8,772 nucleotides of DNA, taken from the NCBI GenBank assembly GCA_030600725.1, contig JAUVLN010000070.1:1-8772 (forward strand), in the 5' to 3' direction. The position numbers and the translations under genes were made by a program. A model generated the notes under the pieces. The model worked only from the letters and a program-made list of their open reading frames with translations, was not told where the DNA came from and did not search any database. Origin of the DNA: Thermoplasmatota archaeon (GTDB lineage Archaea > Thermoplasmatota > Penumbrarchaeia > Penumbrarchaeales > Penumbrarchaeaceae). Below, piece by piece: positions 1 to 7,484 of this stretch (position 1 is the first letter of the stretch; every line of letters begins with the position of its first letter).

Positions 1-692
1 TCACCGCCCCATCCGAGTGGAACATAACAGCCGATCTGAACACCCTGGTCACCATCGACATAGGGGACTGGATCTCCGATGTTGACGGGGATACACTCAC
101 CATCTCAACGGATTCCGAGTATGTGACCATAAACGGCACTATCCTGGAGATACTCTACAACGATACCTTCGTTGATGACCTCCAGAACGTCACGGTGACC
201 GTAGGCGACGGAACGGTGGAGATCACAGCGATCCTCACCGTGAATGTGAACCAGCCGGTGATCGGAGACGATGACGAAGACGATGATGACGACGAGCCTG
301 CCCTTGGCACCCTGGAAGTAACACCGGAGAAGGACGGGTGGCTATTCGAGGTCACCGGAGATGAGGGGCAGACGCTATACGTCGTTATCGAGGACGGGGA
401 TGGGAACCTCACGTCGTATCTCATGACATATGCAGACGGCAAATACTCCGTCATGATAGATGCGGATGATGCGGAGGCAGGCTTCAGCTACTATCTCTCC
501 GACGAGGAGGATGGTGAGAGCCTGGGCACCGGTACCGCCGGTACCCTGGCCGACCTGGCATCGGATGCGGAAGAGGATGAATTCCCCCTCTGGATATTCC
601 TCCTGATCGCCGTGATAGTGATCCTGGCGATCATCATAATCGTTGTTGTCATGTCCAGGGGCAAGGGCAAAGAGGAGTACGACGAGGAGTAG
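1..692 (+). CDS. C-terminal part of a membrane-anchored Ig/cadherin-like surface protein (5' end outside window)
   Basis: Only the last 229 codons are present; the frame is open from the left edge with its first whole codon at 3. The visible part starts inside a cadherin/Ig-like domain carrying an acidic DVDGD motif, of the kind that binds calcium in cadherin-like folds. It continues through an acidic hinge of ten D/E residues (267-296), a fibronectin-III-like juxtamembrane domain, a second acidic stretch, one hydrophobic membrane helix starting near FPLWIFLL, and a cytoplasmic tail that is basic and then acidic (RGKGKEEYDEE). It aligns without a break to the end of the next gene, with 73 of 83 residues identical in the juxtamembrane domain. 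By that homology the missing part probably holds a signal peptide, a beta-helix and more Ig-like domains. The role is inferred as surface display or adhesion; no enzymatic residues are visible. A GTG at 123 is an internal valine, not the start. Confidence 0.85.
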   Translation, partial: TAPSEWNITADLNTLVTIDIGDWISDVDGDTLTISTDSEYVTINGTILEILYNDTFVDDLQNVTVTVGDGTVEITAILTVNVNQPVIGDDDEDDDDDEPALGTLEVTPEKDGWLFEVTGDEGQTLYVVIEDGDGNLTSYLMTYADGKYSVMIDADDAEAGFSYYLSDEEDGESLGTGTAGTLADLASDAEEDEFPLWIFLLIAVIVILAIIIIVVVMSRGKGKEEYDEE

Positions 693-727
693 GCATCTTC
701 ACTGAAAACGTGGATTTTCCACCAATC

Positions 728-757
728 GGGGGGCTGTAATGGTCCCCCTTTTTTTTT
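728..757 (+). terminator. Stem-loop terminator with oligo-T tail after the first surface-protein gene
   Basis: G728-T735 pairs with G741-C748 in an 8-bp stem (six Watson-Crick and two G-T pairs) around the loop GTAAT, followed directly by nine T residues (749-757). It lies 35 nt after the stop codon. Archaeal termination needs mainly the oligo-T run, and the hairpin resembles a bacterial intrinsic terminator. The same stem and loop recur after the next gene, which supports a real function. Confidence 0.8.
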
Positions 758-867
758 AAGTAAGCAAAGGGCAAATTCAGAATTAAAGATCTAACCGGAA
801 AAATATAGAATGGTTTTATTTAACCGATCCGGCAATATCCCTAACATCAAATATTACCAGTAAAACC

Positions 868-876
868 TTATATATG
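868..876 (+). promoter_or_regulatory. Putative archaeal TATA box for the second surface-protein gene
   Basis: TTATATATG is preceded by an A-rich AAAACC stretch that could serve as the TFB recognition element. Transcription would start about 25 nt downstream, near 897, leaving a leader of roughly 40 nt before the start codon. That fits a gene with a ribosome-binding site. The site is predicted from consensus and spacing only. Confidence 0.6.
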
Positions 877-922
877 GGGAAGTTTTCTTATTGTTGAGTA
901 TGTAGTTCTCCATATGGGAAAC

Positions 923-930
923 AGGAAGGA
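923..930 (+). promoter_or_regulatory. Ribosome-binding site that decides the start of the second surface-protein gene
   Basis: AGGAAGGA abuts the first ATG (930), which is too close for normal use of the full motif, but lies 5 nt before the ATG at 936. The later start also gives a typical signal peptide beginning MKLSKFK rather than MDMKLSK. I therefore prefer 936, although 930 remains possible. Confidence 0.55.
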
Positions 931-935
931 TGGAT

Positions 936-3900
936 ATGAAATTGAGTAAATTTAAGATAATGATCATTGCAACTGTATTTCTGATGGCAGCATTCCTGCC
1001 TATGATGCAGTTGGGAGAAGCAGAAGGACTTGAAACAAGAGCAGACGCGATAGCAAGCGGTCACGTTACGGCGGATGACACATGGTCCGGAGAGTTCTGG
1101 ACAGATGATATCACGATTGATCCGGATGTAACCATCACGGTTGCTGCCGGGTCCACATGGTACGTGCCGGCTTTGAACTTCATCGAAGTTGAGGGCACAT
1201 TGATCATTGCCGGGACCGAGGCCTTACCGGTCAGCGTCGAGGAATTGAATTCCGGTATGGGTTGGGATTCGATCGAAGTTCTTAGAGATGGAGTGGCGCA
1301 CTTCGAGAACTTCACCATGGATGATGGCTTCATTCCGATCCGGCTCGAGGGAGGGCCTTGCGTGATCAAGAACGCGGCCATCAACGGTGAGAGAAATGCG
1401 ATATACTCCAGATCGGACGGCGGGCATGAGTTAGACAATCTGGATCTGACTGCCGTGGGAGGAGATAGTGGGATCCTACTTCAGAAGAATACGGTCCAGA
1501 CGGAGATGAACCAGATTACCATAGATAACTCTCAAGCAGGTGTCATCCTGGACGAGTGCATCAATATCAATATGCATGGTCTCTATATCACCAAGGTTGC
1601 AACTGGTTTCTTCCTGGCGGATTCAAGCGGGATAACGATATCGACTTGTTCTGTACAAGGGACCGGGTCAGCCGACACCGCCGGTTTCCTTTTCAGGGGC
1701 CTGACATCAGATATCTCGGCTGTCGGCTGTAGCGCTTCCAAGGTAGAATTTGGCGTATATTTCGTTACCACCGAGGGATCCTATGTTGAATTCGAGGGCC
1801 TTTACCTGAGAACCGACATCGGAGTGAGCAACAACGATCCGGCAGATCATATCGATGCAAATTTCACGGATTGTGATTTTGACGATGTGGGTGACAATGC
1901 TGCATTGATAGACTCCACCTCGGATACAGTGTATATAAATTTCATAAACACGACATGGGATGGCGCAGCGCCGATCAAAGCGACCGGGGAATCGGAACTG
2001 ATCGTATCATGGCATGCCGACATACACGTTGGGGACGGAAATGGAGATCCATTGGACTGCGATGTAAGGTTAGATACTTCCTCGGGACACACGCTGTATG
2101 ATGAGGCCTCACCTGATGGATTTGCCGATGAGGTGATCGTACCAAGCATATCCTTCACCGACGGCTCATCCCCCAATCTGCGCAACGATCTGATAATCAC
2201 CTCCAACGACGGGCTGGAAACCCAGATATTCCCTCGAGTGGATTGGTGGGTCGATTCCTATGAGGAGCTGTTCCTCACGATGGACCTCTGGCCAACCAAC
2301 AACCTTTCAGCCGTTCTGGAGGTTGACGAGGACGAGTGGCTGAACCTGGACCTGAACGACAACTTCACCGACCCGGAGGGGCAGGACCTCTATTTCGAGT
2401 TCATGGCGAGCCCTGAACTTCAGGTGAACCAGGTGGGCGGTCACGGGTCAGGTACGCTCAAGATAAGGGGCGCGGAGGATAACTGGTTCGGAGATGGTTG
2501 GCTATACGTCAATGCGACCGATGCTTCCGGGAACATGACCGAGGCGAACGTAACCGTTCGCGTCCTTTCAGTGAACGACAAGCCGTTCCTGGTCACTCCA
2601 CCCCTGCCGGAATTGGAGGTCGAGGAGGACAGCTCGGTCTACATCAACTTCACCGGAATGGCGGACGACGTGGAATCCGATGTTACCTGGGCGGCAGATG
2701 ATGTGGACAACTGCGTGCTCGCCTGGGACGAATCCCACATCAACCTCACCGTCACGCCGGACGAGAACTGGTTCGGGATGCTTGAGATACCGCTGAACAT
2801 CTCCGATGGGGAGGATTGGCTTCACGAGACGCTGTTTGTCAATGTGACCCCCGTCAACGACATGCCTGAGGTCGCCTTCATGTGGCCCAACGGCACGGAA
2901 GTGGAGATGGTCGAATACGTCTGGAACGAGACCGTTAACATCACCGTCTACGAAATAACGACGGTGGAGGACACTCCGGTCGCCTTCTGGATCAACGCGA
3001 CCGATATCGAGGTCGCGGAGCTTATCTACTATTTCGATGAGGGTGCAGTGATGCACGGGGCTGTTGAGGTGGAGACCTTCGAGTACCTCAACGAGACCAA
3101 TGTCACCGTTACGGAGATCGTTCCGATGAACTTCTCATATACGCCTGACCAGGACGATTTCGCAGGCGATCTTGTTATGTTCAACGTCTCGGACGGTGAG
3201 GCGGACCTGGGCTTCTGGGTCTGGTTCAACGTTGCCGGTGTGAACGATCGCCCCACCTTCGATGCTCCCACGGGCTGGAATGTAACGGTCGAGCTGGACA
3301 ACCTCACCGTGATCGATATTGCGGGCATGATCGGTGATGTTGACGGGGACGACCTGACGGTGACAGTGGATTCAGACTACGTTACCGTGAACGGGACGCA
3401 GCTGGAGATACTCTACAACGACACCTTCGATGCGGATTGGCAGAACGTTACCGTGACGGTATCCGACGGCACCCTTGGAGCCACGGCGGTGTTTTTGATC
3501 AACATCGACAGGAGCGCTGTTGCAGACGACGATGATGATGACGACGAGCCTGCCCTTGGCACACTTGAAGTGACGCCGGAGGAGGATGGATGGCTCTTCG
3601 AGGTCACCGGAGATGAGGGGCAGACCCTCTATGTGGTTATTGAAGATGCGGATGGCGAGCTCACCTCGTACCCGATGACATACGCTGACGGCAAATACTC
3701 CGTGAAGATAGATGCGGAGGATGCAGAGGCAGGCCTCAGCTATTATCTCTCTGACGAGGAGAATGGTGGGAGCCTGGGGGCCGGTACCGCTGGAACCCTT
3801 ACGGACCTCGCAGAGGCGGATGAGGACGATGACCCGTTCCCTCTGTGGATACTGCTTCTGGTTGCCATCATAGTGATCATTTTGATCATTTTGATCGCCG

Positions 3901-3947
3901 TCGCCATGTCCCGGGGCAAGGGCGAAGAGGAGTACGACGAGGAGTAG
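936..3947 (+). CDS. Giant surface protein: beta-helix head, four cadherin/Ig-like domains, C-terminal membrane anchor
   Basis: Predicted secreted type I membrane protein of 1003 residues. Residues 1-30 are a signal peptide with a likely cut after GEA. About 45-360 is a right-handed parallel beta-helix: an N-cap with TWSG and VEGTL-x-x-x-GT, then coils with recurring Cys-x-hydrophobic ladder positions. About 360-445 is a beta-sandwich linker beginning DGNGDPL. Four cadherin/Ig-like domains follow (about 455-860), divided by LSVNDKP, TPVNDMP and AGVNDRP. Next come a D7E hinge, a fibronectin-III-like domain (874-955), an acidic patch, a membrane helix (968-991) and the tail RGKGEEEYDEE. About 25 N-x-S/T sequons crowd the Ig-like half, suggesting heavy N-glycosylation. 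The third Ig-like domain has DIEVAEL where the next gene's homologue has a DIDGDDL calcium motif. The beta-helix family includes carbohydrate binders and lyases, but no catalytic set is evident, so the role (adhesion, envelope structure) is inferred. It has its own promoter and terminator. Confidence 0.88.
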   Translation: MKLSKFKIMIIATVFLMAAFLPMMQLGEAEGLETRADAIASGHVTADDTWSGEFWTDDITIDPDVTITVAAGSTWYVPALNFIEVEGTLIIAGTEALPVSVEELNSGMGWDSIEVLRDGVAHFENFTMDDGFIPIRLEGGPCVIKNAAINGERNAIYSRSDGGHELDNLDLTAVGGDSGILLQKNTVQTEMNQITIDNSQAGVILDECININMHGLYITKVATGFFLADSSGITISTCSVQGTGSADTAGFLFRGLTSDISAVGCSASKVEFGVYFVTTEGSYVEFEGLYLRTDIGVSNNDPADHIDANFTDCDFDDVGDNAALIDSTSDTVYINFINTTWDGAAPIKATGESELIVSWHADIHVGDGNGDPLDCDVRLDTSSGHTLYDEASPDGFADEVIVPSISFTDGSSPNLRNDLIITSNDGLETQIFPRVDWWVDSYEELFLTMDLWPTNNLSAVLEVDEDEWLNLDLNDNFTDPEGQDLYFEFMASPELQVNQVGGHGSGTLKIRGAEDNWFGDGWLYVNATDASGNMTEANVTVRVLSVNDKPFLVTPPLPELEVEEDSSVYINFTGMADDVESDVTWAADDVDNCVLAWDESHINLTVTPDENWFGMLEIPLNISDGEDWLHETLFVNVTPVNDMPEVAFMWPNGTEVEMVEYVWNETVNITVYEITTVEDTPVAFWINATDIEVAELIYYFDEGAVMHGAVEVETFEYLNETNVTVTEIVPMNFSYTPDQDDFAGDLVMFNVSDGEADLGFWVWFNVAGVNDRPTFDAPTGWNVTVELDNLTVIDIAGMIGDVDGDDLTVTVDSDYVTVNGTQLEILYNDTFDADWQNVTVTVSDGTLGATAVFLINIDRSAVADDDDDDDEPALGTLEVTPEEDGWLFEVTGDEGQTLYVVIEDADGELTSYPMTYADGKYSVKIDAEDAEAGLSYYLSDEENGGSLGAGTAGTLTDLAEADEDDDPFPLWILLLVAIIVIILIILIAVAMSRGKGEEEYDEE
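3525..3548 (+). repeat. GAC/GAT codon repeat encoding an acidic hinge
   Basis: Seven consecutive aspartate codons (GAC GAC GAT GAT GAT GAC GAC) and one GAG form the joint between the last Ig-like domain and the juxtamembrane domain. The equivalent run in the upstream paralogue (267-296) has ten acidic codons, so the tract differs in length between copies. The third gene has no such run. Confidence 0.75.
3875..3896 (+). repeat. 9-bp tandem repeat inside the membrane-helix codons
   Basis: GATCATTTT occurs twice in tandem and is followed by a partial third copy, GATC. It is in frame and encodes a repeating Ile-Ile-Leu pattern in the transmembrane helix. Gain or loss of one unit would change the helix by three residues without a frameshift. 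Confidence 0.75.
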
Positions 3948-3981
3948 GCGTCTTCATTGATTGAAAGCTATCTCACCGTCC

Positions 3982-4013
3982 GGGGGGCTGTAATGGCCCC
4001 CCCCCTTTTTTTT
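3982..4013 (+). terminator. Stem-loop terminator with C9-T8 run after the second surface-protein gene
   Basis: G3982-T3989 pairs with G3995-C4002 in an 8-bp stem with loop GTAAT, identical in stem plan and loop to the terminator after the first gene. It is followed by three more C and eight T residues (4006-4013). It lies 34 nt past the stop codon. The sequence between stop and stem is mostly unrelated to the first copy beyond the first dozen bases, so the hairpin itself is conserved. Confidence 0.8.
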
Positions 4014-4032
4014 ATTTAAATACATCTCATTT

Positions 4033-4043
4033 TTTAAATATAA
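4033..4043 (+). promoter_or_regulatory. Putative TATA box for the third surface-protein gene
   Basis: TTTAAATATAA is the best TATA-like match in the 165-bp gap. A start about 25 nt downstream, near 4063-4067, would give a leader of about 45-50 nt containing the GAGGTG ribosome-binding site. The region is AT-rich, so the exact element is uncertain. Confidence 0.45.
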
Positions 4044-4101
4044 TCTACAAAACTAATAATAGAACCGCTTGTTTTATGCTCAATAACGACAACTTAGCAT
4101 A

Positions 4102-4107
4102 GAGGTG
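4102..4107 (+). promoter_or_regulatory. Ribosome-binding site of the third surface-protein gene
   Basis: GAGGTG lies 5 nt before the ATG at 4113. This is a good match to the complement of the 16S rRNA 3' end and supports that start. Confidence 0.7.
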
Positions 4108-4112
4108 TTAAA

Positions 4113-7100
4113 ATGAGAGGGAAGTTCCTTATGAGAATGATGATCAGCATTGCAGTTCTGATGACTATGGCCATACTTCCTATGGGCCATATGGTTGAGG
4201 CGGATGAAGTGGACATTTCTTTTCCGGATATCGATGGAACCATCACTTACGACCAGACATGGTCCGGGACCAAAAGCTTCGGAGAGGTGAGGATCCAGGC
4301 CGGAGTGACCGTAACTGTCTCCCCTGGTGCTGTACTCGAGAATTATGGGACCTCTTCATTCATTATGGTCGAGGGAACTCTCAACGCCATAGGCACCGAG
4401 GGATCATCCATTCTCTTTGGAAAGCCCGGAAGCTCCTGGGATAAGATCTGGTCGTCGAGTGATGGCTCCATCCACATGGAGAACTGCTCGGTGAGGAGTG
4501 GAAATTGCAACATTCAGCTATCCGGGGCTCCTTCATATCTCAAGAATGTAACTGCGATCGGTGGGGTTCAGGGCTTCAAGATCAATTCCGAGGGGAACCA
4601 GATGATCGATTGCACCGCCCTTGACTCCACGAATTACGGTTTTCTCGTGACGAACATACTCAACGGTTTGAACCTTACAGATCCACATGCTGAAGGATGC
4701 AAGTATAGCGTCTACATGTTACACTGCCACTATGTGAACATCACCGGGGCAACCATTTTCGATAGTACGACCTACTCGGTATATGGGGCCTCCGCAAGAT
4801 ATACACATATGGATGATTGTAGGATCGAAAATGGGGGCAGCTATGCGGTTCTTCTTACGGGAGGGTGCCATGGAAGCCTGGTTGAGAACTCAAGGCTCAA
4901 CGGAACCCTTGGTGGGATCTACATTGGTTCGAACGACATGACCGTCAGGAACTGCGACATCACTTTTTCAGAAGACGATGAGGCATATTGGGGCATAATT
5001 CTCGGACAGACCATCCAGAACCTGCTGATAGAGGATTGTTTGGTAAACAACTGTGAGTGGGGGATATCCTACATGACCAACAAGTGGTCAGATGCGACAA
5101 TAAGAGGGACAACGTTCGGTCCGAACGTCAGATCCGTCATGATCCCGGAATCCCTTACAATAAGAGGTGAGGCCGATGAGGAGATCAACGTGACATTCGA
5201 GCACTGCGACCTGAACAGCAACACCTCGATAGTGATGGGTTTGAAGGAGAGCTCAAATGTTGAGATGATCAACTCCACCTGGAACCAGGAGCTGGACGAG
5301 CCGTTCAACCTCTCCGGAGGTGAGGTGAACATCAGCTGGTTTATGGATTTCAAGGCCACTGATGGGAACGGGGACCTGACACCGTTCAATGTACTTGCTG
5401 AAGCTGTTAACGGGGACGAACTGATAGATATCGACGTGAACAGCGGATATATCGAGGACGTGGAGATCCCCCTTTGGCATATCAACGACACCGAGGAGAG
5501 AGAGGTCCTCTACGACCTGACCATCACGTCCCTTGTCGACCCGAATGTGAAGTTGAGCGAATCAGGAGCTGGTCCCTATGGGGACACACTTCTCTGGCTC
5601 TTCTGGGACCTTCCCCCAACTAACACCATACCTGATCCGATCACCTTGGACGAGGATGAGAGGATAAGTTGGAACCTCAGCGAGCACTTTGTCGACCCCG
5701 AGGGGCATCCCATCGAGTACGATATTACGGCAGATCCAAACGTATTCTACGAGCTGGATGGATCCAATCTGACATTCGGCGGGGTCGATGATTTCCACGG
5801 GGAGACCTGGATAAAGATCAGTGGAACGGATGAGGGAGGGAACACATCGTTCGAGAACGTAACCATCACCGTTCTTCCAATAAACGACGCACCGGAAATG
5901 ATCATGGACCTTCCCGAGCTTACGACCGAGGAGGACACCTCTGTCTGGATCAACCTCTCCGGATATGGCGAGGATGTGGAGGGGGACACGTTCTTCTGGA
6001 ACTCCTCTGCCGTCCAGCATGCGGCCCTGTCCTGGGATAGGCAGAGGATCAACCTGACCATAATTCCGGAGGCTGATTGGAACGGGGTGCTGGAGATCGA
6101 GCTGAACCTCTCAGACGGCGTTGACTGGATCAATCCGGTCCTGATCGTGAATGTCACCCCTGTCAACGATGCTCCCACTGGTGCGGTCATATGGCCAAAC
6201 GGAACGGACGTGGTGTCCGGGTTGGAGAACATAGGGGGTGTCAATGTGACAACGTTGGAAGTGGAGATCGAGGAGGACACATCCATTAGTTTCTCCATAG
6301 ACGCGACCGACATTGACGGGGACGACCTGCTCTATTTATATGACCATATCAGCCTCGTACTGGGAACGCTTGCCGTGGAGACCTATACCTATCTCAACGA
6401 GACCAATGAGAGCGTGACAGGGACGGTCCCATACAATTTCACATATGTGCCCGATCCCGATGTAAACGGGGAGGACATCGTCATGTTCCTCGTTCATGAT
6501 GGTTTGGTCAACGGTACACTCTGCGTGAAGTTCATCATCCTCCCGATAAACGACCATCCCATCCTCGATGTCCCCGTCAACTGGACCGAGGATGTGACCG
6601 CAGGTACGCCAAAATCCATTAACATCTCAAATTTGGTCTCTGATATCGATGGAGATGAGCTGACGTTGGCCGTAAGTGGATCTCCCCTCGCATCCATCGA
6701 TGGTATGACGATAGTTCTGGACTATCCCGAGACATACACGGGCAGTGGAGATACGCTTACCGTGACGCTCTCGGATGGGAATGCAGAGGTATCGGTGGAA
6801 CTGACCGTGAACGTATACGTGGAGGTCTCCGACTGGGAGGTCACCGATGTGAAGATCAAGGCTTCCGAGGATGGATGGACGGTAACTGCAGAAGGTGGGG
6901 AGGGTCAGGACGTGTATCTGGTCATAGTAGGTGAGGATGGAGAAAAGGAGTCATTCTCGATGACCTGGGATGGAGAGAAGTACACGGTCAACTTGGACGA
7001 AGAGGACGCAGGAGAGGGGATGGAATACTACGTCGCTGGAACCAAGGGTGGCGAGAACCCCAACCCGGGCACGGTAACAAGCCTCCCGAAGCTTGCTGAA

Positions 7101-7238
7101 AAGGACGAGTCGTCCGGCAGCCTCACGGTCGTGATCATCGTCCTTCTCGTGATCATCCTCGCATTCATCATTGCGATCGTGGCCGTTGCCAGAAAGGGCA
7201 AGGGGAGTAAGGAAGAGGAGTGGGGAGATGAGGAGTGA
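4113..7238 (+). CDS. Giant surface protein: beta-helix head, four cadherin/Ig-like domains, C-terminal membrane anchor (divergent paralogue)
   Basis: Predicted secreted type I membrane protein of 1041 residues with the same plan as the preceding gene. Residues 1-30 are a signal peptide (LPM near its end, cut likely after VEA). About 45-395 is a right-handed parallel beta-helix, with the TWSG cap, VEGTL-x-x-x-GT, and a ladder of N/D/H-C motifs (NCSV, NCNI, DCRI, NCDI, DCLV, HCDL). A linker starting DGNGDL lies at about 405-500. Four cadherin/Ig-like domains (506-903) are divided by LPINDAP, TPVNDAP and LPINDHP, with acidic DIDGDDL and DIDGDEL motifs that probably bind calcium. Then come a fibronectin-III-like domain (906-992), a membrane helix (1004-1026) and the tail RKGKGSKEEEWGDEE. 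There are about 28 N-x-S/T sequons. The acidic hinge of the other two copies is missing. All 16 arginines use AGG or AGA. No catalytic residues are recognised; surface adhesion or envelope structure is an inference. Confidence 0.88.
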   Translation: MRGKFLMRMMISIAVLMTMAILPMGHMVEADEVDISFPDIDGTITYDQTWSGTKSFGEVRIQAGVTVTVSPGAVLENYGTSSFIMVEGTLNAIGTEGSSILFGKPGSSWDKIWSSSDGSIHMENCSVRSGNCNIQLSGAPSYLKNVTAIGGVQGFKINSEGNQMIDCTALDSTNYGFLVTNILNGLNLTDPHAEGCKYSVYMLHCHYVNITGATIFDSTTYSVYGASARYTHMDDCRIENGGSYAVLLTGGCHGSLVENSRLNGTLGGIYIGSNDMTVRNCDITFSEDDEAYWGIILGQTIQNLLIEDCLVNNCEWGISYMTNKWSDATIRGTTFGPNVRSVMIPESLTIRGEADEEINVTFEHCDLNSNTSIVMGLKESSNVEMINSTWNQELDEPFNLSGGEVNISWFMDFKATDGNGDLTPFNVLAEAVNGDELIDIDVNSGYIEDVEIPLWHINDTEEREVLYDLTITSLVDPNVKLSESGAGPYGDTLLWLFWDLPPTNTIPDPITLDEDERISWNLSEHFVDPEGHPIEYDITADPNVFYELDGSNLTFGGVDDFHGETWIKISGTDEGGNTSFENVTITVLPINDAPEMIMDLPELTTEEDTSVWINLSGYGEDVEGDTFFWNSSAVQHAALSWDRQRINLTIIPEADWNGVLEIELNLSDGVDWINPVLIVNVTPVNDAPTGAVIWPNGTDVVSGLENIGGVNVTTLEVEIEEDTSISFSIDATDIDGDDLLYLYDHISLVLGTLAVETYTYLNETNESVTGTVPYNFTYVPDPDVNGEDIVMFLVHDGLVNGTLCVKFIILPINDHPILDVPVNWTEDVTAGTPKSINISNLVSDIDGDELTLAVSGSPLASIDGMTIVLDYPETYTGSGDTLTVTLSDGNAEVSVELTVNVYVEVSDWEVTDVKIKASEDGWTVTAEGGEGQDVYLVIVGEDGEKESFSMTWDGEKYTVNLDEEDAGEGMEYYVAGTKGGENPNPGTVTSLPKLAEKDESSGSLTVVIIVLLVIILAFIIAIVAVARKGKGSKEEEWGDEE

Positions 7239-7484
7239 TAGATCCCTGGTCCTGATCATTTCAGCACATATGTACTCTGAGGATCCATCATACTCTCGTT
7301 AAGATGTTCTCGGAGGGAAATGAGACGATACCTTCATGCAAGATAATCGAAGAATTTCATCAGGAGGGCCTTGATAACATCTAATTAAACCGGTGTTTGA
7401 ATAGAACGGTGATAAATGTTACCTGTAATTGCGCCAGAAGGAAATGATAATGGTATTGGTATATATTGTTCACTGATCATGCGA
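7239..7484. other. Non-coding gap between convergent genes
   Basis: No gene is supported here. There is no oligo-T run or strong hairpin like those after the first two surface genes. The only open frame of note (7256-7381) has no ribosome-binding site and only 26 codons from its ATG at 7304. A weak 5-bp palindrome (TGATC/GATCA, 7474-7487) overlaps the stop codon of the minus-strand gene. Confidence 0.6.

Noticed and set aside
123..692. GTG at 123 as a true start of the first gene
   Set aside because: The frame is open to the left edge and aligns without a break to the paralogous Ig-like domain of the second gene, so the GTG is an internal valine.
792..832. TAACCG direct repeat (792, 821) and CCGGA/TCCGG inverted repeat before the second gene
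   Set aside because: The matches are 5-6 bp, expected by chance in a 237-bp gap, and are not found before the third gene.
936..2015. Polysaccharide lyase or other enzyme activity for the beta-helix heads
   Set aside because: The fold pattern fits, but I cannot point to a catalytic residue set, and the two heads share mainly structural positions.
5747..6313. A 188-codon open frame on the minus strand, and similar long minus-strand frames at 155-454, 1061-1438, 2568-3056 and 5562-6020
   Set aside because: They lie wholly inside the plus-strand surface genes, have low-complexity Ser/Thr/Val-rich or Asp/Val/His-rich translations expected from the reverse of this codon use, and have no promoter or ribosome-binding support.
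7256..7381. A 42-codon open frame in the convergent gap, with an ATG at 7304 giving 26 residues
   Set aside because: It is too short, has no ribosome-binding site or promoter, and shows no recognisable similarity.
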